From: Candidatus Staskawiczbacteria bacterium
Lineage (GTDB): Bacteria; Patescibacteriota; Minisyncoccia; Minisyncoccales; Staskawiczbacteraceae
Assembly (NCBI GenBank): GCA_023245145.1
Contig: JAHFKW010000003.1
Coordinates: forward strand, 5,857 to 49,558
Direction of reading: 5' to 3'
Length of the DNA stretch: 43,702 nt
Part shown: in pieces, positions 1 to 10,922 of the stretch
How the letters are laid out: the number at the start of each line of letters is the position of its first letter
Numbering within the stretch: position 1 is the first letter of the stretch
The notes under the pieces: generated by a model
Told to the model about the DNA's origin: nothing
Seen by the model: only the letters and a program-made list of their open reading frames with translations
The model's database searches: none
Position numbers and translations under genes: made by a program

Positions 1-164
1 AAAGAATATACTCAGAATATACAAAAAATAAGTGGTCACTATATCGCATTCTAGTTTTTAAAACTTAAAACCTTAAACGGTTAATTTTGAATGCAAACCG
101 ATTTTTTTAGTTTATAAATCGCCAAATTTCAATACCCTTTAACCAATGGGTATTTTGTGTTTAT

Positions 165-3100
165 ATGGCAGAAAAAATTCAAAAAGTAAAAAATTTCTCA
201 AAATCCACACTGTCTTTTGTAACCCCTCATCTATTGCAAATGCAAAGAGAGACATGGGAAGATTTTGCAGATATAAGAATCAAAGAGTTGTTTTCTGAAA
301 TCTCTCCGATTTTAGATTATACCGGTAAAGAATTTGAACTTTGGTTTTTGGATTATAAACTAAGTAAGCCTAATTATAAGAGCGGGTTGGATGCGCGTAA
401 AAATAACGATTCGTTGGAAGTTTCGCTCCGATGCAAAATTCGTTTGGTTAACAAAAAAACTAAAGAGGTAAAAGAACAAGAAGTCTTTCTTTGCGATTTT
501 CCATTAATGACAGAGCGGGGAACATTTGTGGTTAACGGAGTTGAGCGCGTTGTGGTTAGTCAACTCATTCGCAGTCCGGGTGCATTTTTTACTTCACGCA
601 GTTTTAGAGGTAAAAATTACTTTGGGGCAAAAATTATTCCGAATCGAGGCGCTTGGTTGGAATTTGAAACAGAAGAAAGTGGATTCATTGGAGTAAAAAT
701 TAATCGAAAAAGAAAAGTGCCGGCTACGACACTGCTGTTGGCTTTGGGATTAGATACGGTAGAAAAAATTCAAAAAGAATTTAATGATATTGATACCGGA
801 GAAATAAAATATATTTATGAAACATTAAAGCGTGATACCTGCAAGGACCAAAAAGAAGCTTTGGTGGAAATTTATAGGAGATTACGACCGGGAGATTTGG
901 TGACTCCAGACACAGCGCAGGATTTGATTTTTAACATGTTTTTTAATTTTGACCGATATGATTTGTCAAAGGTGGGTCGTTGGAAAACTTGGCAGAGGTT
1001 ACCACAATTGGCTCCTAAAAAACAAGGTGCAACCAAAGATATTGAAAAAGAAGAGAGAATTTTAAAAATTGAGGATTTAGTACAAGTTGTCAAGGAAGTG
1101 ATTAGATTGAATAATACGCCCGGAGCTAAGGCTGACCAAGTGGATCACTTGGGAAATAGAAGGGTTAGGACATTGTCCGAGCTTTTGCAAAACAGATTGC
1201 GAGTTGGTTTGATGCGCATGGAAAGAATTATTAAGGACAAAATGTCCACCCTGGACCCGGCCACCATCACTTCTATTCAATTAATTAATCCACGTCCACT
1301 CATGGCGGTGGTTAAAGAATTCTTTACCTCTTCACAGTTTTCGCAGTTTATGGATAACGAAAATCCGCTGGCTGAATTGGAGCATAAAAGAAGGCTAACA
1401 ACAACGGGACCGGGTGGGCTGACAAGGGAACGAGCAGGTTTTGAAGTAAGAGACGTGCAACCTAGTCATTATGGGAGAATTTGTCCGATTGAAACACCCG
1501 AAGGTCCGAATGTGGGATTGGTGGGACATTTGGCGTCTTTTGCCAAAGTCAACCCATATGGATTTATTGAAGCCCCTTATTTTAAAGTAAAAAATGGTAA
1601 AATTACCGATGAAGTACATTATTTATCAGCTCAAGAAGAAGAGCGGTATGTGATTGTACCGGCCTCTGTACCTATTGATAAAAATGGTAAAATTTTACCC
1701 GAAATTCCACCAGATAAGGTTGAGGCTCGTGTTAAAGGCGAACCGGCTGAGATTGAAATTTCTAAAGTGGATTATTCCGATGTGTCCAGTAAGCAGTTTA
1801 TTTCCGCTGCGGCTTCTTTGATTCCTTTTTTGCAAAATGATGACGCTTCTCGAGCTTTGATGGGTTCGAACATGCAACGCCAAGCCGTGCCATTGGTAAG
1901 ACCAGAGGCTCCTTTGGTTGGAACGGGTGTGGAAAGAAATGTGGCGCGTGATTCGGGCCAGGTGGTTTTGGCGGAAGCTAATGGCGTGGTCAAGGAGGTG
2001 GACGCTTCTCGTATTTTAATGCAATACGATATGGGTGGTAAAAAAGTGGAACAAGAGTATGAACTGCAGACGTTTGTTAAGACTAATCAATATTCTTGTT
2101 TTCACCAAAAACCGATTGTAACTAAGGGGGAGCATGTAAAAAAGAATGATGTATTGGCTGATGGAGCGGCCATTGACCAGGGCAGACTAGCATTGGGCAG
2201 AAATATTTTAGTGTGTTTCTTGCCATTGCGAGGAGGAGGATTTGAGGATTCCATTACTATTTCAGAAAAATTGGTGAAAGAAATGGAGTTTACTTCTATT
2301 CATATTGAGGATTTTACCTCTGATGTGCGGGAAACCAAATTGGGAGATGAAGTTACCACTTCTGACATTCCGAATGTGGGAGAAGAAAAATTAAAAGATT
2401 TGGACGAAGAGGGAATTGTTCGTGTGGGTGCCAGTGTGGGACCGAACGACATTTTAGTCGGAAAAATTTCTCCTAAAGGAGAAGCGGAATTAACGCCGGA
2501 AGAAAGATTGCTTCGCGCTATTTTCGGAGAAAAAGCTAAGGATGTAAAGGATACTTCATTGAGAATGGAGCACGGCAAGCACGGAAAGGTGACGAATGTG
2601 AAAATTTTCTCACGAGATTTGGGACATAAGCTAGAACCAGGTGTCATCAAAAAAATCCAAGTGGAAATTTCGGAATTACGACACGTTAAAGTGGGGGATA
2701 AATTGGTTGGACGACACGGAAATAAGGGAGTGGTTTCTAGGATTTTACCGGAAGGAGAAATGCCATTTTTGGCCGACGGAACACCGATTGATTTGGTGCT
2801 TTCACCGCTTTCGGTTCCCTCACGTATGAACTTGGGACAAATTTTGGAAACACATTTGGGCTGGGCGGCACACAAATTAAATTATTTGGCGATTACACCG
2901 GCGCTACTGGGAGCCACCAAAGAAGATATTAAAAAAGAACTGAAAGAAGCGGGTTTACCTGAATCCGGACAAGAAATATTGTTTGACGGTAGGACAGGTT
3001 TGTCATTTCCAACACCAATCACCGTGGGATATATGTACATCATGAAATTGATTCACATGGTGGATGACAAAGTGCACGCCCGAAGCATTGGTCCATATTC

Positions 3101-3386
3101 ATTAATTACTCAACAACCATTGGGAGGGAAGGCGCAGTTTGGAGGTCAAAGATTTGGAGAAATGGAAGTCTGGGCATTGCAAGGATACGGTGCGGCTTAT
3201 ACTTTGCAGGAAATGTTGACCATTAAATCCGACGACGTGGTAGGAAGAGCCACAACTTACGAAGCCATTTTAAAAGGCGAGCCGATTAAAAACCCAAATA
3301 TTCCAGCTTCGTTTAACTTGCTGGTGGCCGAATTAAAGTCGCTTGGCATGGGAGTGGAGGTGAAAGAAAAAAAGGAATCAAAATAA
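165..3386 (+). CDS. rpoB: DNA-directed RNA polymerase subunit beta
   Basis: 1073 aa ORF with RpoB motifs (GPGGLTRERAGFEVRDVQPSHYGRICPIETPEGPNVGLVGHLA; GDKLVGRHGNKGVVSRILPEGEMPFLADGTPIDLVLSPLSVPSRMNLGQ); directly upstream of rpoC. Confidence 0.99.
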   Translation: MAEKIQKVKNFSKSTLSFVTPHLLQMQRETWEDFADIRIKELFSEISPILDYTGKEFELWFLDYKLSKPNYKSGLDARKNNDSLEVSLRCKIRLVNKKTKEVKEQEVFLCDFPLMTERGTFVVNGVERVVVSQLIRSPGAFFTSRSFRGKNYFGAKIIPNRGAWLEFETEESGFIGVKINRKRKVPATTLLLALGLDTVEKIQKEFNDIDTGEIKYIYETLKRDTCKDQKEALVEIYRRLRPGDLVTPDTAQDLIFNMFFNFDRYDLSKVGRWKTWQRLPQLAPKKQGATKDIEKEERILKIEDLVQVVKEVIRLNNTPGAKADQVDHLGNRRVRTLSELLQNRLRVGLMRMERIIKDKMSTLDPATITSIQLINPRPLMAVVKEFFTSSQFSQFMDNENPLAELEHKRRLTTTGPGGLTRERAGFEVRDVQPSHYGRICPIETPEGPNVGLVGHLASFAKVNPYGFIEAPYFKVKNGKITDEVHYLSAQEEERYVIVPASVPIDKNGKILPEIPPDKVEARVKGEPAEIEISKVDYSDVSSKQFISAAASLIPFLQNDDASRALMGSNMQRQAVPLVRPEAPLVGTGVERNVARDSGQVVLAEANGVVKEVDASRILMQYDMGGKKVEQEYELQTFVKTNQYSCFHQKPIVTKGEHVKKNDVLADGAAIDQGRLALGRNILVCFLPLRGGGFEDSITISEKLVKEMEFTSIHIEDFTSDVRETKLGDEVTTSDIPNVGEEKLKDLDEEGIVRVGASVGPNDILVGKISPKGEAELTPEERLLRAIFGEKAKDVKDTSLRMEHGKHGKVTNVKIFSRDLGHKLEPGVIKKIQVEISELRHVKVGDKLVGRHGNKGVVSRILPEGEMPFLADGTPIDLVLSPLSVPSRMNLGQILETHLGWAAHKLNYLAITPALLGATKEDIKKELKEAGLPESGQEILFDGRTGLSFPTPITVGYMYIMKLIHMVDDKVHARSIGPYSLITQQPLGGKAQFGGQRFGEMEVWALQGYGAAYTLQEMLTIKSDDVVGRATTYEAILKGEPIKNPNIPASFNLLVAELKSLGMGVEVKEKKESK

Positions 3387-3404
3387 ATTTAATTATTCAA
3401 ACCA

Positions 3405-6400
3405 ATGCGAGTACTTGACCTAGAATCCATTAGAATCAAATTGGCCTCTCCCGAGGAGATTTTGAGTTGGTCGCACGGCGAAATTATTCGGCCGGAAACG
3501 ATTAACTATAGGACTCAAAAACCGGAAAAAGATGGCCTGTTTGACGAACGAATTTTTGGTCCGGAAAAGGACTACGAATGTGCTTGCGGAAAGTATAAAC
3601 GAATCAGATATAAAGGCATTACCTGTGATCGTTGCCAAGTGGAGGTGACCAAAAGTCAGGTGCGAAGAGAGCGAATGGGACATATTAAATTGTCCACGCC
3701 GGTTTCGCACATCTGGTTTTTAAGAGGAGTGCCAAGCAGGATGGGGTTGGTGTTAAATAGATCCAGTCAACAGTTGGAAAAAGTAATTTATTTTTCTTCT
3801 TACATTATTACCAAAGTGGATAATGAAGCTCGTCAAAGACTGCTGGATCAAGTGGAGGAAGAATTTAAATCCAAGTCCAAACAAGAAACCACCGAAGTCA
3901 AGAAAAACGAATTAAAAGCCGCCAAAGAAAAAGTTAACGAAGAAATTTTAAGCATTAAAGAATTACAGATTTTGTCTGAAGTAGTTTACCATGATTTGTC
4001 ACTTAAATACGGCGAAATGTTTGAGGCGGGCACCGGAGCCGAAGTGGTTCGTGATTTATTTAAAAAAATTGATTTGCAAATTACGGTGGATGAATTGGTC
4101 CGCGAAAGCAACGAAGCTCCGCCTTTAACAAAAAAGAAGATTTTGCGTCGTTTGAAATTATTTCAGGGAATGCTGAAAGCCAAAATTCGTCCCGAGTGGA
4201 TGTTTATTGATGTGTTACCCGTTTTGCCACCGGATTTACGCCCTATGGTTCAGTTGGATGGAGGTAGGTATGCTTCCAGTGATTTAAATGATTTATACCG
4301 ACGGGTTATCAATCGAAACAATCGATTAAAATATTTGAAAGAGATTTCGGCGCCTTCAGTTATTGTGCGAAACGAAAAACGTATGTTGCAAGAAGCAGTG
4401 GATGCTTTAATTGATAATGAAATGAGAAAGGGTGTGACGACAACCGCGACCACAGGAGGTAAACGTCTTTTAAAATCTTTAGCGGCTATGCTGTCTAGAA
4501 AACAAGGCAGATTTAGGCAAAACTTGTTGGGTAAGCGCGTAGATTATTCCGGCCGATCAGTTATTACCGTGGGTCCCGAATTACATTTTTCACAGTGTGG
4601 TTTGCCCAAAAATATGGCATTGGAAATTTTCAAGCCGTTTGTTATCAGAAGAATCTTAGAAAAAGAGTTGGCGTACAATATTCGAGGAGCCGCCAGGTTA
4701 ATTGAGGAAAAAGTTTCAGAGGTGTGGGCGATCTTGGAAGAAATTGTAAAAGATAAAGTGGTATTACTTAACCGAGCTCCAACCTTACACCGACTTGGTA
4801 TTCAGGCTTTTCATCCGGTTTTGACGGAAGGAGAGACTATTCGTTTGCATCCTTTGGCCTGCGAGGCGTTTAACGCTGATTTTGATGGCGACCAAATGGC
4901 CGTTTATTTACCATTGTCTGATGAAGCCCAAAAAGAAGCCAAAGAGTTGATGCTTTCTTCTCTGAATTTGTTAAGACCGGCCACCGGATTGCCGGTTATT
5001 GGACCATTCCGCGACATTGCCTTGGGGTCATATTACTTAACCAAAATGAAAGAACCCTTTGACTCGGTTCAGGGCAAGCCCGCAGAACTGAAAGTATATT
5101 CAAGTATGTCGGAAGCTTTGATGGCTTTTGAATATGGATACTTGGCAAAAGATGCCAAAATTAAAGTGCCAAATCCGAAATCTGGGGCCGGTGAATTGCT
5201 AGAAACTTCGGTTGGCCGATTAATTTTTAACAACTCCCTGCCCTCTGACTATCCGTATATTTCAAAGTTAATTGACGCCAAAGCTTTAAAAGCTATTGTT
5301 AGGGATTTGATTGAAAAATATCCAGGTCAAGAATCCATGGATGCAATTGATCGGATAAAAACCATGGGTTTTGAGCATTGTACTTTATCCGGAGTTTCTT
5401 GGGGAATGGACGATTTGATTGTGCCGAAAGAAAAGAAACAAATGATTATTGACGCAGAGGCAGAAGTCGAAAAAATTGATTCTCATTTTGAAAAGGGACT
5501 TTTGAGTCACGAAGAAAAAACTTCTCAAAAAATTATGGTTTGGCAAGGGGTTAAAACTCGACTGGAAGCATTGTTAAAAACCTCTTTACCGCCAGATGGT
5601 CCGGTTATTTCCATTATTACCGCCGGCGCTAGGGCCACTTGGTCTCAGCCGGTGCAAATGGCGGGCATGAAGGGGTTGGTGAATAATCCCGCCGGAGATA
5701 TTATTGAGTTACCTGTAAAATCTTCATTTGCGGAAGGTTTTAATGTGTTGGAATATTTTATTTCCACTCACGGTGCCAGAAAAGGAACTGCCGATACGGC
5801 CTTAAGAACTTCTTCAGCTGGATACTTAACGCGTCGATTAGTGGATGTAGCTCATGATGTTATTACCATGGAGGAAGATTGTGGTGATAAAAAGGGCATA
5901 GAACCTTTAAGGAAAGAAGCCGATGATATTGAACAAGACTTTTCATTTAAGTTGGTGGGGAGAGTTTGTTTGGAAGATGTTGTCTCAATAGTTGATAAAA
6001 AAATCACCATTGTCAAAAAAGGTGAAGTTATAACCTGGCCTCAGGCAAAACAAATTACAGCTGAAGGCGTAGCCAAGGTGAGAATAAGATCGGCGTTAAC
6101 TTGTAAAAGTATTCGTGGTATGTGTCTAAGGTGTTATGGCTGGGATTTAAGTAGAAATACGATGGTGCGCATGGGTGAAGCCGTGGGTATTGTGGCCGCT
6201 CAAGCTATTGGAGAACCGGGAACCCAGCTTACTTTAAGAACTCATCACTTGGGGGGAGTAGTGGGCGCTGGTGATATTACGCAAGGTTTGCCTAGAATTG
6301 AAGAAATCTTTGAAGCTAGAGCACCAAAGGGTGAAGCAGTCATGTCTTTAAGTGATGGAAAAGTGATTAAGATTGATGAAGAAACGCGTATTGTGACTAT

Positions 6401-7022
6401 TCAACCTTCAGCGGATGCCTTAGACAAAAAAGGTAAAAAATCTGAAGCTGGCAAGAAGCCATTACCTATTGAGTATAAAATTCCAAATAGGATTGCTATG
6501 TTGGTGGTTGTCGGTCAGGAAGTGAAAGAAAATCAGCCTCTCTGTGCCGGGAATTTGGATTTAAAGAAGTTATATAAATCGGCCGGTCTTGAAGAAACTC
6601 AAAAATATATCCTCAAAGAAGTACAAAGAATTTACGCTTCTCAGGGCGTGGATATTCATGATAAGCACGTGGAGGTGATTATCCAAAAAATGTTTTCAAG
6701 GATTCGGGTGAAAGAAGAGGGGGATTCAACATGGGTACGTGGAGAAATTGTAGAGTGGTCTATTTTTCAGGAAGAGGTAGAGAGATTAAAAGACCTAAAG
6801 AAAACACCTCCAATGGGAGTGCAAATTTTGCTGGGAATTTCTGAAGTGGCGTTGGCGTCAGAATCGTTCTTGTCCGCCGCTTCTTTCCAACAAACTTCAC
6901 GCGTTTTAATTAAAGCTTCTTTGGAGGGTAAAGAAGATAAATTAAGAGGCTTGAAAGAAAACGTTATCATCGGAAAACTCATTCCGGTGGGGACGGGGTT
7001 TAGGGAGAAGGCTAAAAAATAG
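3405..7022 (+). CDS. rpoC: DNA-directed RNA polymerase subunit beta'
   Basis: 1205 aa; contains NADFDGDQMAVYLPLS, zinc-binding CACGKYKRIRYKGITCDRC and GEPGTQLTLRTHH. Confidence 0.99.
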   Translation: MRVLDLESIRIKLASPEEILSWSHGEIIRPETINYRTQKPEKDGLFDERIFGPEKDYECACGKYKRIRYKGITCDRCQVEVTKSQVRRERMGHIKLSTPVSHIWFLRGVPSRMGLVLNRSSQQLEKVIYFSSYIITKVDNEARQRLLDQVEEEFKSKSKQETTEVKKNELKAAKEKVNEEILSIKELQILSEVVYHDLSLKYGEMFEAGTGAEVVRDLFKKIDLQITVDELVRESNEAPPLTKKKILRRLKLFQGMLKAKIRPEWMFIDVLPVLPPDLRPMVQLDGGRYASSDLNDLYRRVINRNNRLKYLKEISAPSVIVRNEKRMLQEAVDALIDNEMRKGVTTTATTGGKRLLKSLAAMLSRKQGRFRQNLLGKRVDYSGRSVITVGPELHFSQCGLPKNMALEIFKPFVIRRILEKELAYNIRGAARLIEEKVSEVWAILEEIVKDKVVLLNRAPTLHRLGIQAFHPVLTEGETIRLHPLACEAFNADFDGDQMAVYLPLSDEAQKEAKELMLSSLNLLRPATGLPVIGPFRDIALGSYYLTKMKEPFDSVQGKPAELKVYSSMSEALMAFEYGYLAKDAKIKVPNPKSGAGELLETSVGRLIFNNSLPSDYPYISKLIDAKALKAIVRDLIEKYPGQESMDAIDRIKTMGFEHCTLSGVSWGMDDLIVPKEKKQMIIDAEAEVEKIDSHFEKGLLSHEEKTSQKIMVWQGVKTRLEALLKTSLPPDGPVISIITAGARATWSQPVQMAGMKGLVNNPAGDIIELPVKSSFAEGFNVLEYFISTHGARKGTADTALRTSSAGYLTRRLVDVAHDVITMEEDCGDKKGIEPLRKEADDIEQDFSFKLVGRVCLEDVVSIVDKKITIVKKGEVITWPQAKQITAEGVAKVRIRSALTCKSIRGMCLRCYGWDLSRNTMVRMGEAVGIVAAQAIGEPGTQLTLRTHHLGGVVGAGDITQGLPRIEEIFEARAPKGEAVMSLSDGKVIKIDEETRIVTIQPSADALDKKGKKSEAGKKPLPIEYKIPNRIAMLVVVGQEVKENQPLCAGNLDLKKLYKSAGLEETQKYILKEVQRIYASQGVDIHDKHVEVIIQKMFSRIRVKEEGDSTWVRGEIVEWSIFQEEVERLKDLKKTPPMGVQILLGISEVALASESFLSAASFQQTSRVLIKASLEGKEDKLRGLKENVIIGKLIPVGTGFREKAKK

Positions 7023-7056
7023 AAGCTAGAAGCTAGAAGCTAGTATCTAGAAGTTA
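7020..7056. repeat. intergenic AGCTAGA-type heptamer repeat
   Basis: agaagctagaagctagaagctagtatctagaag. Confidence 0.6.
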
Positions 7057-7060
7057 TAAT

Positions 7061-7088
7061 ACAAAAACCGGTTTACGCCGGTTTTTGT
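7061..7088. terminator. bidirectional intrinsic terminator after rpoC
   Basis: perfect 11-bp arms acaaaaaccgg / ccggtttttgt. Confidence 0.75.
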
Positions 7089-7171
7089 GTTGAAGTGTTT
7101 TTTAATTGTGATATAAAAAAGGTAGCATTAGTGTTCTTTTGTGTTCTGAAACTTTTTTCAAGGAGACAACC

Positions 7172-7433
7172 TATGCCAGAACCAAAGGAAATGGGAAACT
7201 TGCTTTCGTGCGCGAAGGCAGTGAAAGAACACCTGGTTTGGCTAAACTTTGTCCATGGGCCAAATCTTCCAGATCAACATGCAAAAGATCGTTTGCATAC
7301 TGTCTGCAGTGGTCACGAAAGGATTTCTGAAAAACTCAAGGAAATCGAGGCCTTCGCTACGAAAACCAACAATTACCAGCTTCTTGCCATGCTCCATGAA
7401 GAGTTTGGCTACGGGATTCTGGTTAATTGGTAA
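7172..7433 (+). CDS. small solo-cassette hypothetical protein
   Basis: ATG at 7172 preceded by aaggagac RBS; MPEPKEMGNLLSCAKAVKEHLVWLNF...; possible promoter TTGAAG-16-TATAAA at 7090-7117; hairpin terminator follows. Confidence 0.55.
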
Positions 7434-7440
7434 GGTCCAT

Positions 7441-7464
7441 GGGAGCAACGGATGCTCCTTTTTT
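7441..7464 (+). terminator. intrinsic terminator
   Basis: GGAGCA-ACGGA-TGCTCC followed by T6. Confidence 0.65.
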
Positions 7465-7514
7465 ATTGCGTTTTTCCCCTTGCACAGGCAAATTAAAAGG
7501 TGATACAATAAACT

Positions 7515-7551
7515 AATATTCTAGCTTCTAGGTACTAGATTCTAGCTACTG
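7515..7551. repeat. intergenic CTAGATTCTAG-type heptamer repeat
   Basis: taatattctagcttctaggtactagattctagctact. Confidence 0.55.
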
Positions 7552-7555
7552 TGCT

Positions 7556-9808
7556 ATGGCAAAAAACGGGAGAAATCAAAAAGATAACCCAGCCTCCGCT
7601 AAAGCTACGGCGGGCAAGGGGAAGAAGGAGTCGCTTTTGCATGTTCGGACCAAAAAGTGGATTAAGGCCATTTTATTCTTTTTGGTTGGGACAATAATTG
7701 CACTCTCATTTTTTAAAAAAGCTGGAATATTAGGAAATGCTTTGGTGATGGTTTTAAATTATGTATTCGGTGACGCACGTTTGACGGTGGTGACCATTAT
7801 TGCATCCTTGTTTGTCGCCGGTTTGGTATTTTTAAAATCTAATAAAAAAGTAAAACTGCTGGCCATTTTGTTGGCTATAGTCTTAACGGTTATCGGAATT
7901 TCAGGTTTGGCTAGTAATCAGGGTTTAAATGTTGAATATGTTAGCATGTTTGGTTTGCTTGCTAAGCTTTTAGTAGGCGGATTTGGATTACTAGTTTCTA
8001 ATATTATTTTTAGCACGATTATTTTAATCGGTTTGTTTATTTTCTTGCAATTTATCTGGGAATATCATCCGGAGGTTAAAGAAGAGAAAAAGTTGTCACT
8101 AGAAAAAACGCTCAAAAGCACGGATTCACCTAACTTAAAAATTAGTGGTGTTCAACCCGAAAGTGTTAAAGAAGTGCCCAAGTCTTCTTTATTTTCCGCC
8201 AAAGGCGGATCCGCCTTTGGCGGAAAAAACGCTGATAAAGCCGAAGTGGTGCCGGTGGCCGTCAATCAATCATTGCCCAAGCAGAAGGGTAAATATGCTT
8301 TACCGCCCATTGATTTATTAAGTAAAAATGAAACAGTGCCGACCAGCGGTAATATCAAAGAAAATTCGCTTATCATCAAAAAAACCTTTGAAAATTTTGG
8401 CATTCCGGTGGAAATGACCGAAGTGAACGTGGGGCCGGCGGTGACACAGTACGCATTTAAGCCAGCCGAAGGCGTTAAACTTTCTAAAATTACCACACTG
8501 GGAAATAATTTAGCTTTGGCTCTGGCGGCTCACCCCATTAGAATTGAAGCGCCCATTCCCGGAAAATCCTTAGTGGGAATTGAGGTGCCTAATAAGGTAC
8601 GAGCGATGGTGACATTAAGAAATTTAGTGGCTGACCAAAAATACCAAACTTCGCCCGATTATTTAATGCTGGCGCTGGGGAAGGATGTTTCCGGTCAACC
8701 GATGTACACGGATTTAGCCGATCAACCTCACATGTTGGTGGCTGGAGCCACGGGCACCGGAAAAACCATCTTTTTAAATTCCCTGATTTTAAGTTTACTG
8801 TACAAATCTACACCGGAACATTTACGATTAATTATGGTTGACCCCAAACGCGTGGAATTCCAAAACTACAACAATATTCCGCATTTGCTTTGTCCCGTTA
8901 TTAACGATGCGACGCGAACCATCAATGCTTTGCAATGGCTCGCCAAAGAAATGGAACGGCGCTTTGAAGTTTTTGCAGAAGTAAATGCCCGTAACATTAA
9001 AAGTTATAACACCAACAAAAAAGTTATTGAAACCAATGCTATTTTGCCTTACATTGTGCTGATTGTGGATGAGCTGGCGGATTTGATGGCCGCCAAAGGT
9101 AAAGAATTGGAAGCCGGCATTGTGCGTCTGGCGCAAATGGCGCGAGCCACGGGAATTCACTTGGTGTTGGCAACACAGAGGCCATCGGTGGAAGTTATTA
9201 CCGGTTTAATTAAGGCTAACATTTCCAGCCGAATTAGTTTTCAGGTGGCCAGCCAAATTGATTCGCGCACGGTTATTGATACTTCTGGCGCGGAAAAGTT
9301 ATTGGGTCTTGGCGACATGTTGTTTTTGTCGTCCAAATCTTCCAAAATTACGCGCGTGCAGGGGCCGTATGTGTCTGAAAAAGAGGTGAAAAAAGTCACC
9401 GATTGGTTGGATGAGCAAGCCAAGGTGGTGGATGAAGGCCAGCCCGGATTAATCGCGGGATTGAAGGACGCACTGGATAGACAAGAAGAATCGACCGAAA
9501 AAGGCGGTGGGTCTGATGTGTTTTTTGGCGATGATGATCCATTATTTGATGATGTCAAAAGAATTGTCATTGAAACCCAAAAAGCTTCGGCATCGTTTTT
9601 GCAGAGGCGTTTGAGGATTGGTTATTCTCGCGCCGCCCGATTAATTGATATGCTTGAAGAAAAGGGCATTGTGGGTGCGGCTGATGGCGCCAAGCCTCGT
9701 GAGGTCTTTGGCGAACAACCACAGGGCAAACTGGCTGAAATTGAAGGCGGAGGGTTGGATGAAAGCGAGGAAGCGCCCAAGCAGGATGAAAACTGGGAGA
9801 AGGTGTAA
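7556..9808 (+). CDS. ftsK: FtsK/SpoIIIE DNA translocase
   Basis: N-terminal TM segments; Walker A AGATGTGKT; VLIVDELADLM; LATQRPSVEVITGLIKANISSRISFQVASQIDSRTVID; C-terminal gamma winged helix. Confidence 0.97.
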   Translation: MAKNGRNQKDNPASAKATAGKGKKESLLHVRTKKWIKAILFFLVGTIIALSFFKKAGILGNALVMVLNYVFGDARLTVVTIIASLFVAGLVFLKSNKKVKLLAILLAIVLTVIGISGLASNQGLNVEYVSMFGLLAKLLVGGFGLLVSNIIFSTIILIGLFIFLQFIWEYHPEVKEEKKLSLEKTLKSTDSPNLKISGVQPESVKEVPKSSLFSAKGGSAFGGKNADKAEVVPVAVNQSLPKQKGKYALPPIDLLSKNETVPTSGNIKENSLIIKKTFENFGIPVEMTEVNVGPAVTQYAFKPAEGVKLSKITTLGNNLALALAAHPIRIEAPIPGKSLVGIEVPNKVRAMVTLRNLVADQKYQTSPDYLMLALGKDVSGQPMYTDLADQPHMLVAGATGTGKTIFLNSLILSLLYKSTPEHLRLIMVDPKRVEFQNYNNIPHLLCPVINDATRTINALQWLAKEMERRFEVFAEVNARNIKSYNTNKKVIETNAILPYIVLIVDELADLMAAKGKELEAGIVRLAQMARATGIHLVLATQRPSVEVITGLIKANISSRISFQVASQIDSRTVIDTSGAEKLLGLGDMLFLSSKSSKITRVQGPYVSEKEVKKVTDWLDEQAKVVDEGQPGLIAGLKDALDRQEESTEKGGGSDVFFGDDDPLFDDVKRIVIETQKASASFLQRRLRIGYSRAARLIDMLEEKGIVGAADGAKPREVFGEQPQGKLAEIEGGGLDESEEAPKQDENWEKV
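7593..7620. repeat. peptide-coding palindromic repeat (ASAKATAGK type)
   Basis: cctccgctaaagctacggcgggcaaggg, translated as ASAKATAGKG inside the FtsK N-terminus. Confidence 0.6.
8192..8227. repeat. perfect 36-bp palindrome inside ftsK
   Basis: ttttccgccaaaggcgga|tccgcctttggcggaaaa, translated in frame (SAKGGSAFGGK). Confidence 0.85.
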
Positions 9809-9835
9809 ATTTAAAATAATATTAAAAGTAATTTT

Positions 9836-10888
9836 ATGGCAAAAGAAAAAGAGGACAAAAAGGGAGCCGCCTCCGATAAATCTTCGGCGAGTCAAAGCAA
9901 AAAAGCCGAGGCGGAAAAGCATGACAAGAATTTGATGGATGCGTTGGCTGAAATTAGGGAAAAGTTTGGGGAAGGCTCTATCATGAAGTTATCCGAAAGT
10001 AATGCAGTGGATGTGGATGTGATTCCAACTGGGTCAATTGCCGTGGATTTGGCATTGGGCGTAGGTGGTATGCCGCGTGGCAGGATTATTGAAATTTACG
10101 GCGCCGAGTCAAGCGGAAAAACCACTTTAACTTTGCACATCATTGCCGAAGCCCAAAAAAAGGGCGGTATCTGCGCATTTGTGGACGCTGAACATGCTAT
10201 GGATCCTGATTACGCCAAGCGCCTTGGGGTGGATGTGGATGAACTTTTAATTTCTCAGCCGAATTCAGGCGAGCAGGCTTTGCAAATTGTGGAAACATTA
10301 GTGAAGTCAGAAAAAATGGCGGTGATTGTGGTGGATTCGGTGGCGGCTTTAACTCCTCAAAGAGAAATTGAGGGAGAAATTGGCGACCAGCATATGGGCC
10401 TGCAAGCCAGGATGATGAGCCAAGCGTGCCGGAAATTGGGTAGCATCGCCGCCAAAACCAACACGATGATTATTTTTATCAACCAAACTCGTATGAAAAT
10501 TGGAATGGTGTTTGGCAATCCGGAAACGACTACCGGCGGAATGGCATTGAAATTTTACGCTTCGGTTAGACTTAATTTAGCCAGAACCGCGCAGATAAAA
10601 AGTGGAGATGAAATTATTGGCAATCGGGTGAAAGCCAAAGTGGTTAAAAACAAAGTAGCCGCTCCCTTTAAAGTAGCCGAATTTGATATTTATTACAACG
10701 AAGGAATTTCCAAAGCTGGGGATGCTCTGCGTGCGGGATTAGCCAGCGGTATGATTAAACAAACTGGAAATACCTTCACCTTTGAAGGTGAAAAAATAGG
10801 CGTGGGGACGGAAGTTGCCAAGCAGTGGCTGAAAGAGCACGCCGATGCGATTAAGAAAATAAAAACCGCCGCATTTGCGGCAGTCTAG
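9836..10888 (+). CDS. recA: recombinase RecA
   Basis: [64 protein letters not shown]. Confidence 0.99.
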   Translation: MAKEKEDKKGAASDKSSASQSKKAEAEKHDKNLMDALAEIREKFGEGSIMKLSESNAVDVDVIPTGSIAVDLALGVGGMPRGRIIEIYGAESSGKTTLTLHIIAEAQKKGGICAFVDAEHAMDPDYAKRLGVDVDELLISQPNSGEQALQIVETLVKSEKMAVIVVDSVAALTPQREIEGEIGDQHMGLQARMMSQACRKLGSIAAKTNTMIIFINQTRMKIGMVFGNPETTTGGMALKFYASVRLNLARTAQIKSGDEIIGNRVKAKVVKNKVAAPFKVAEFDIYYNEGISKAGDALRAGLASGMIKQTGNTFTFEGEKIGVGTEVAKQWLKEHADAIKKIKTAAFAAV

Positions 10889-10922
10889 CTCCTAGATTCT
10901 AGATTCTGAATTCTAGCTTCTA
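10886..10922. repeat. intergenic TAGATTC/CTAG-type heptamer repeat
   Basis: tctagctcctagattctagattctgaattctagcttct. Confidence 0.55.

Noticed and set aside
1-164. Regulatory element upstream of rpoB
   Set aside because: AT-rich sequence with no confident promoter, leader or ribosomal-protein binding structure
2300-2875. 191 aa minus-strand ORF opposite rpoB
   Set aside because: Antisense shadow ORF; no RBS or recognisable domain
7020-7056. Possible CRISPR-like array in the AGCTAGA repeats
   Set aside because: Unit is only ~7 bp with no spacers and no cas genes
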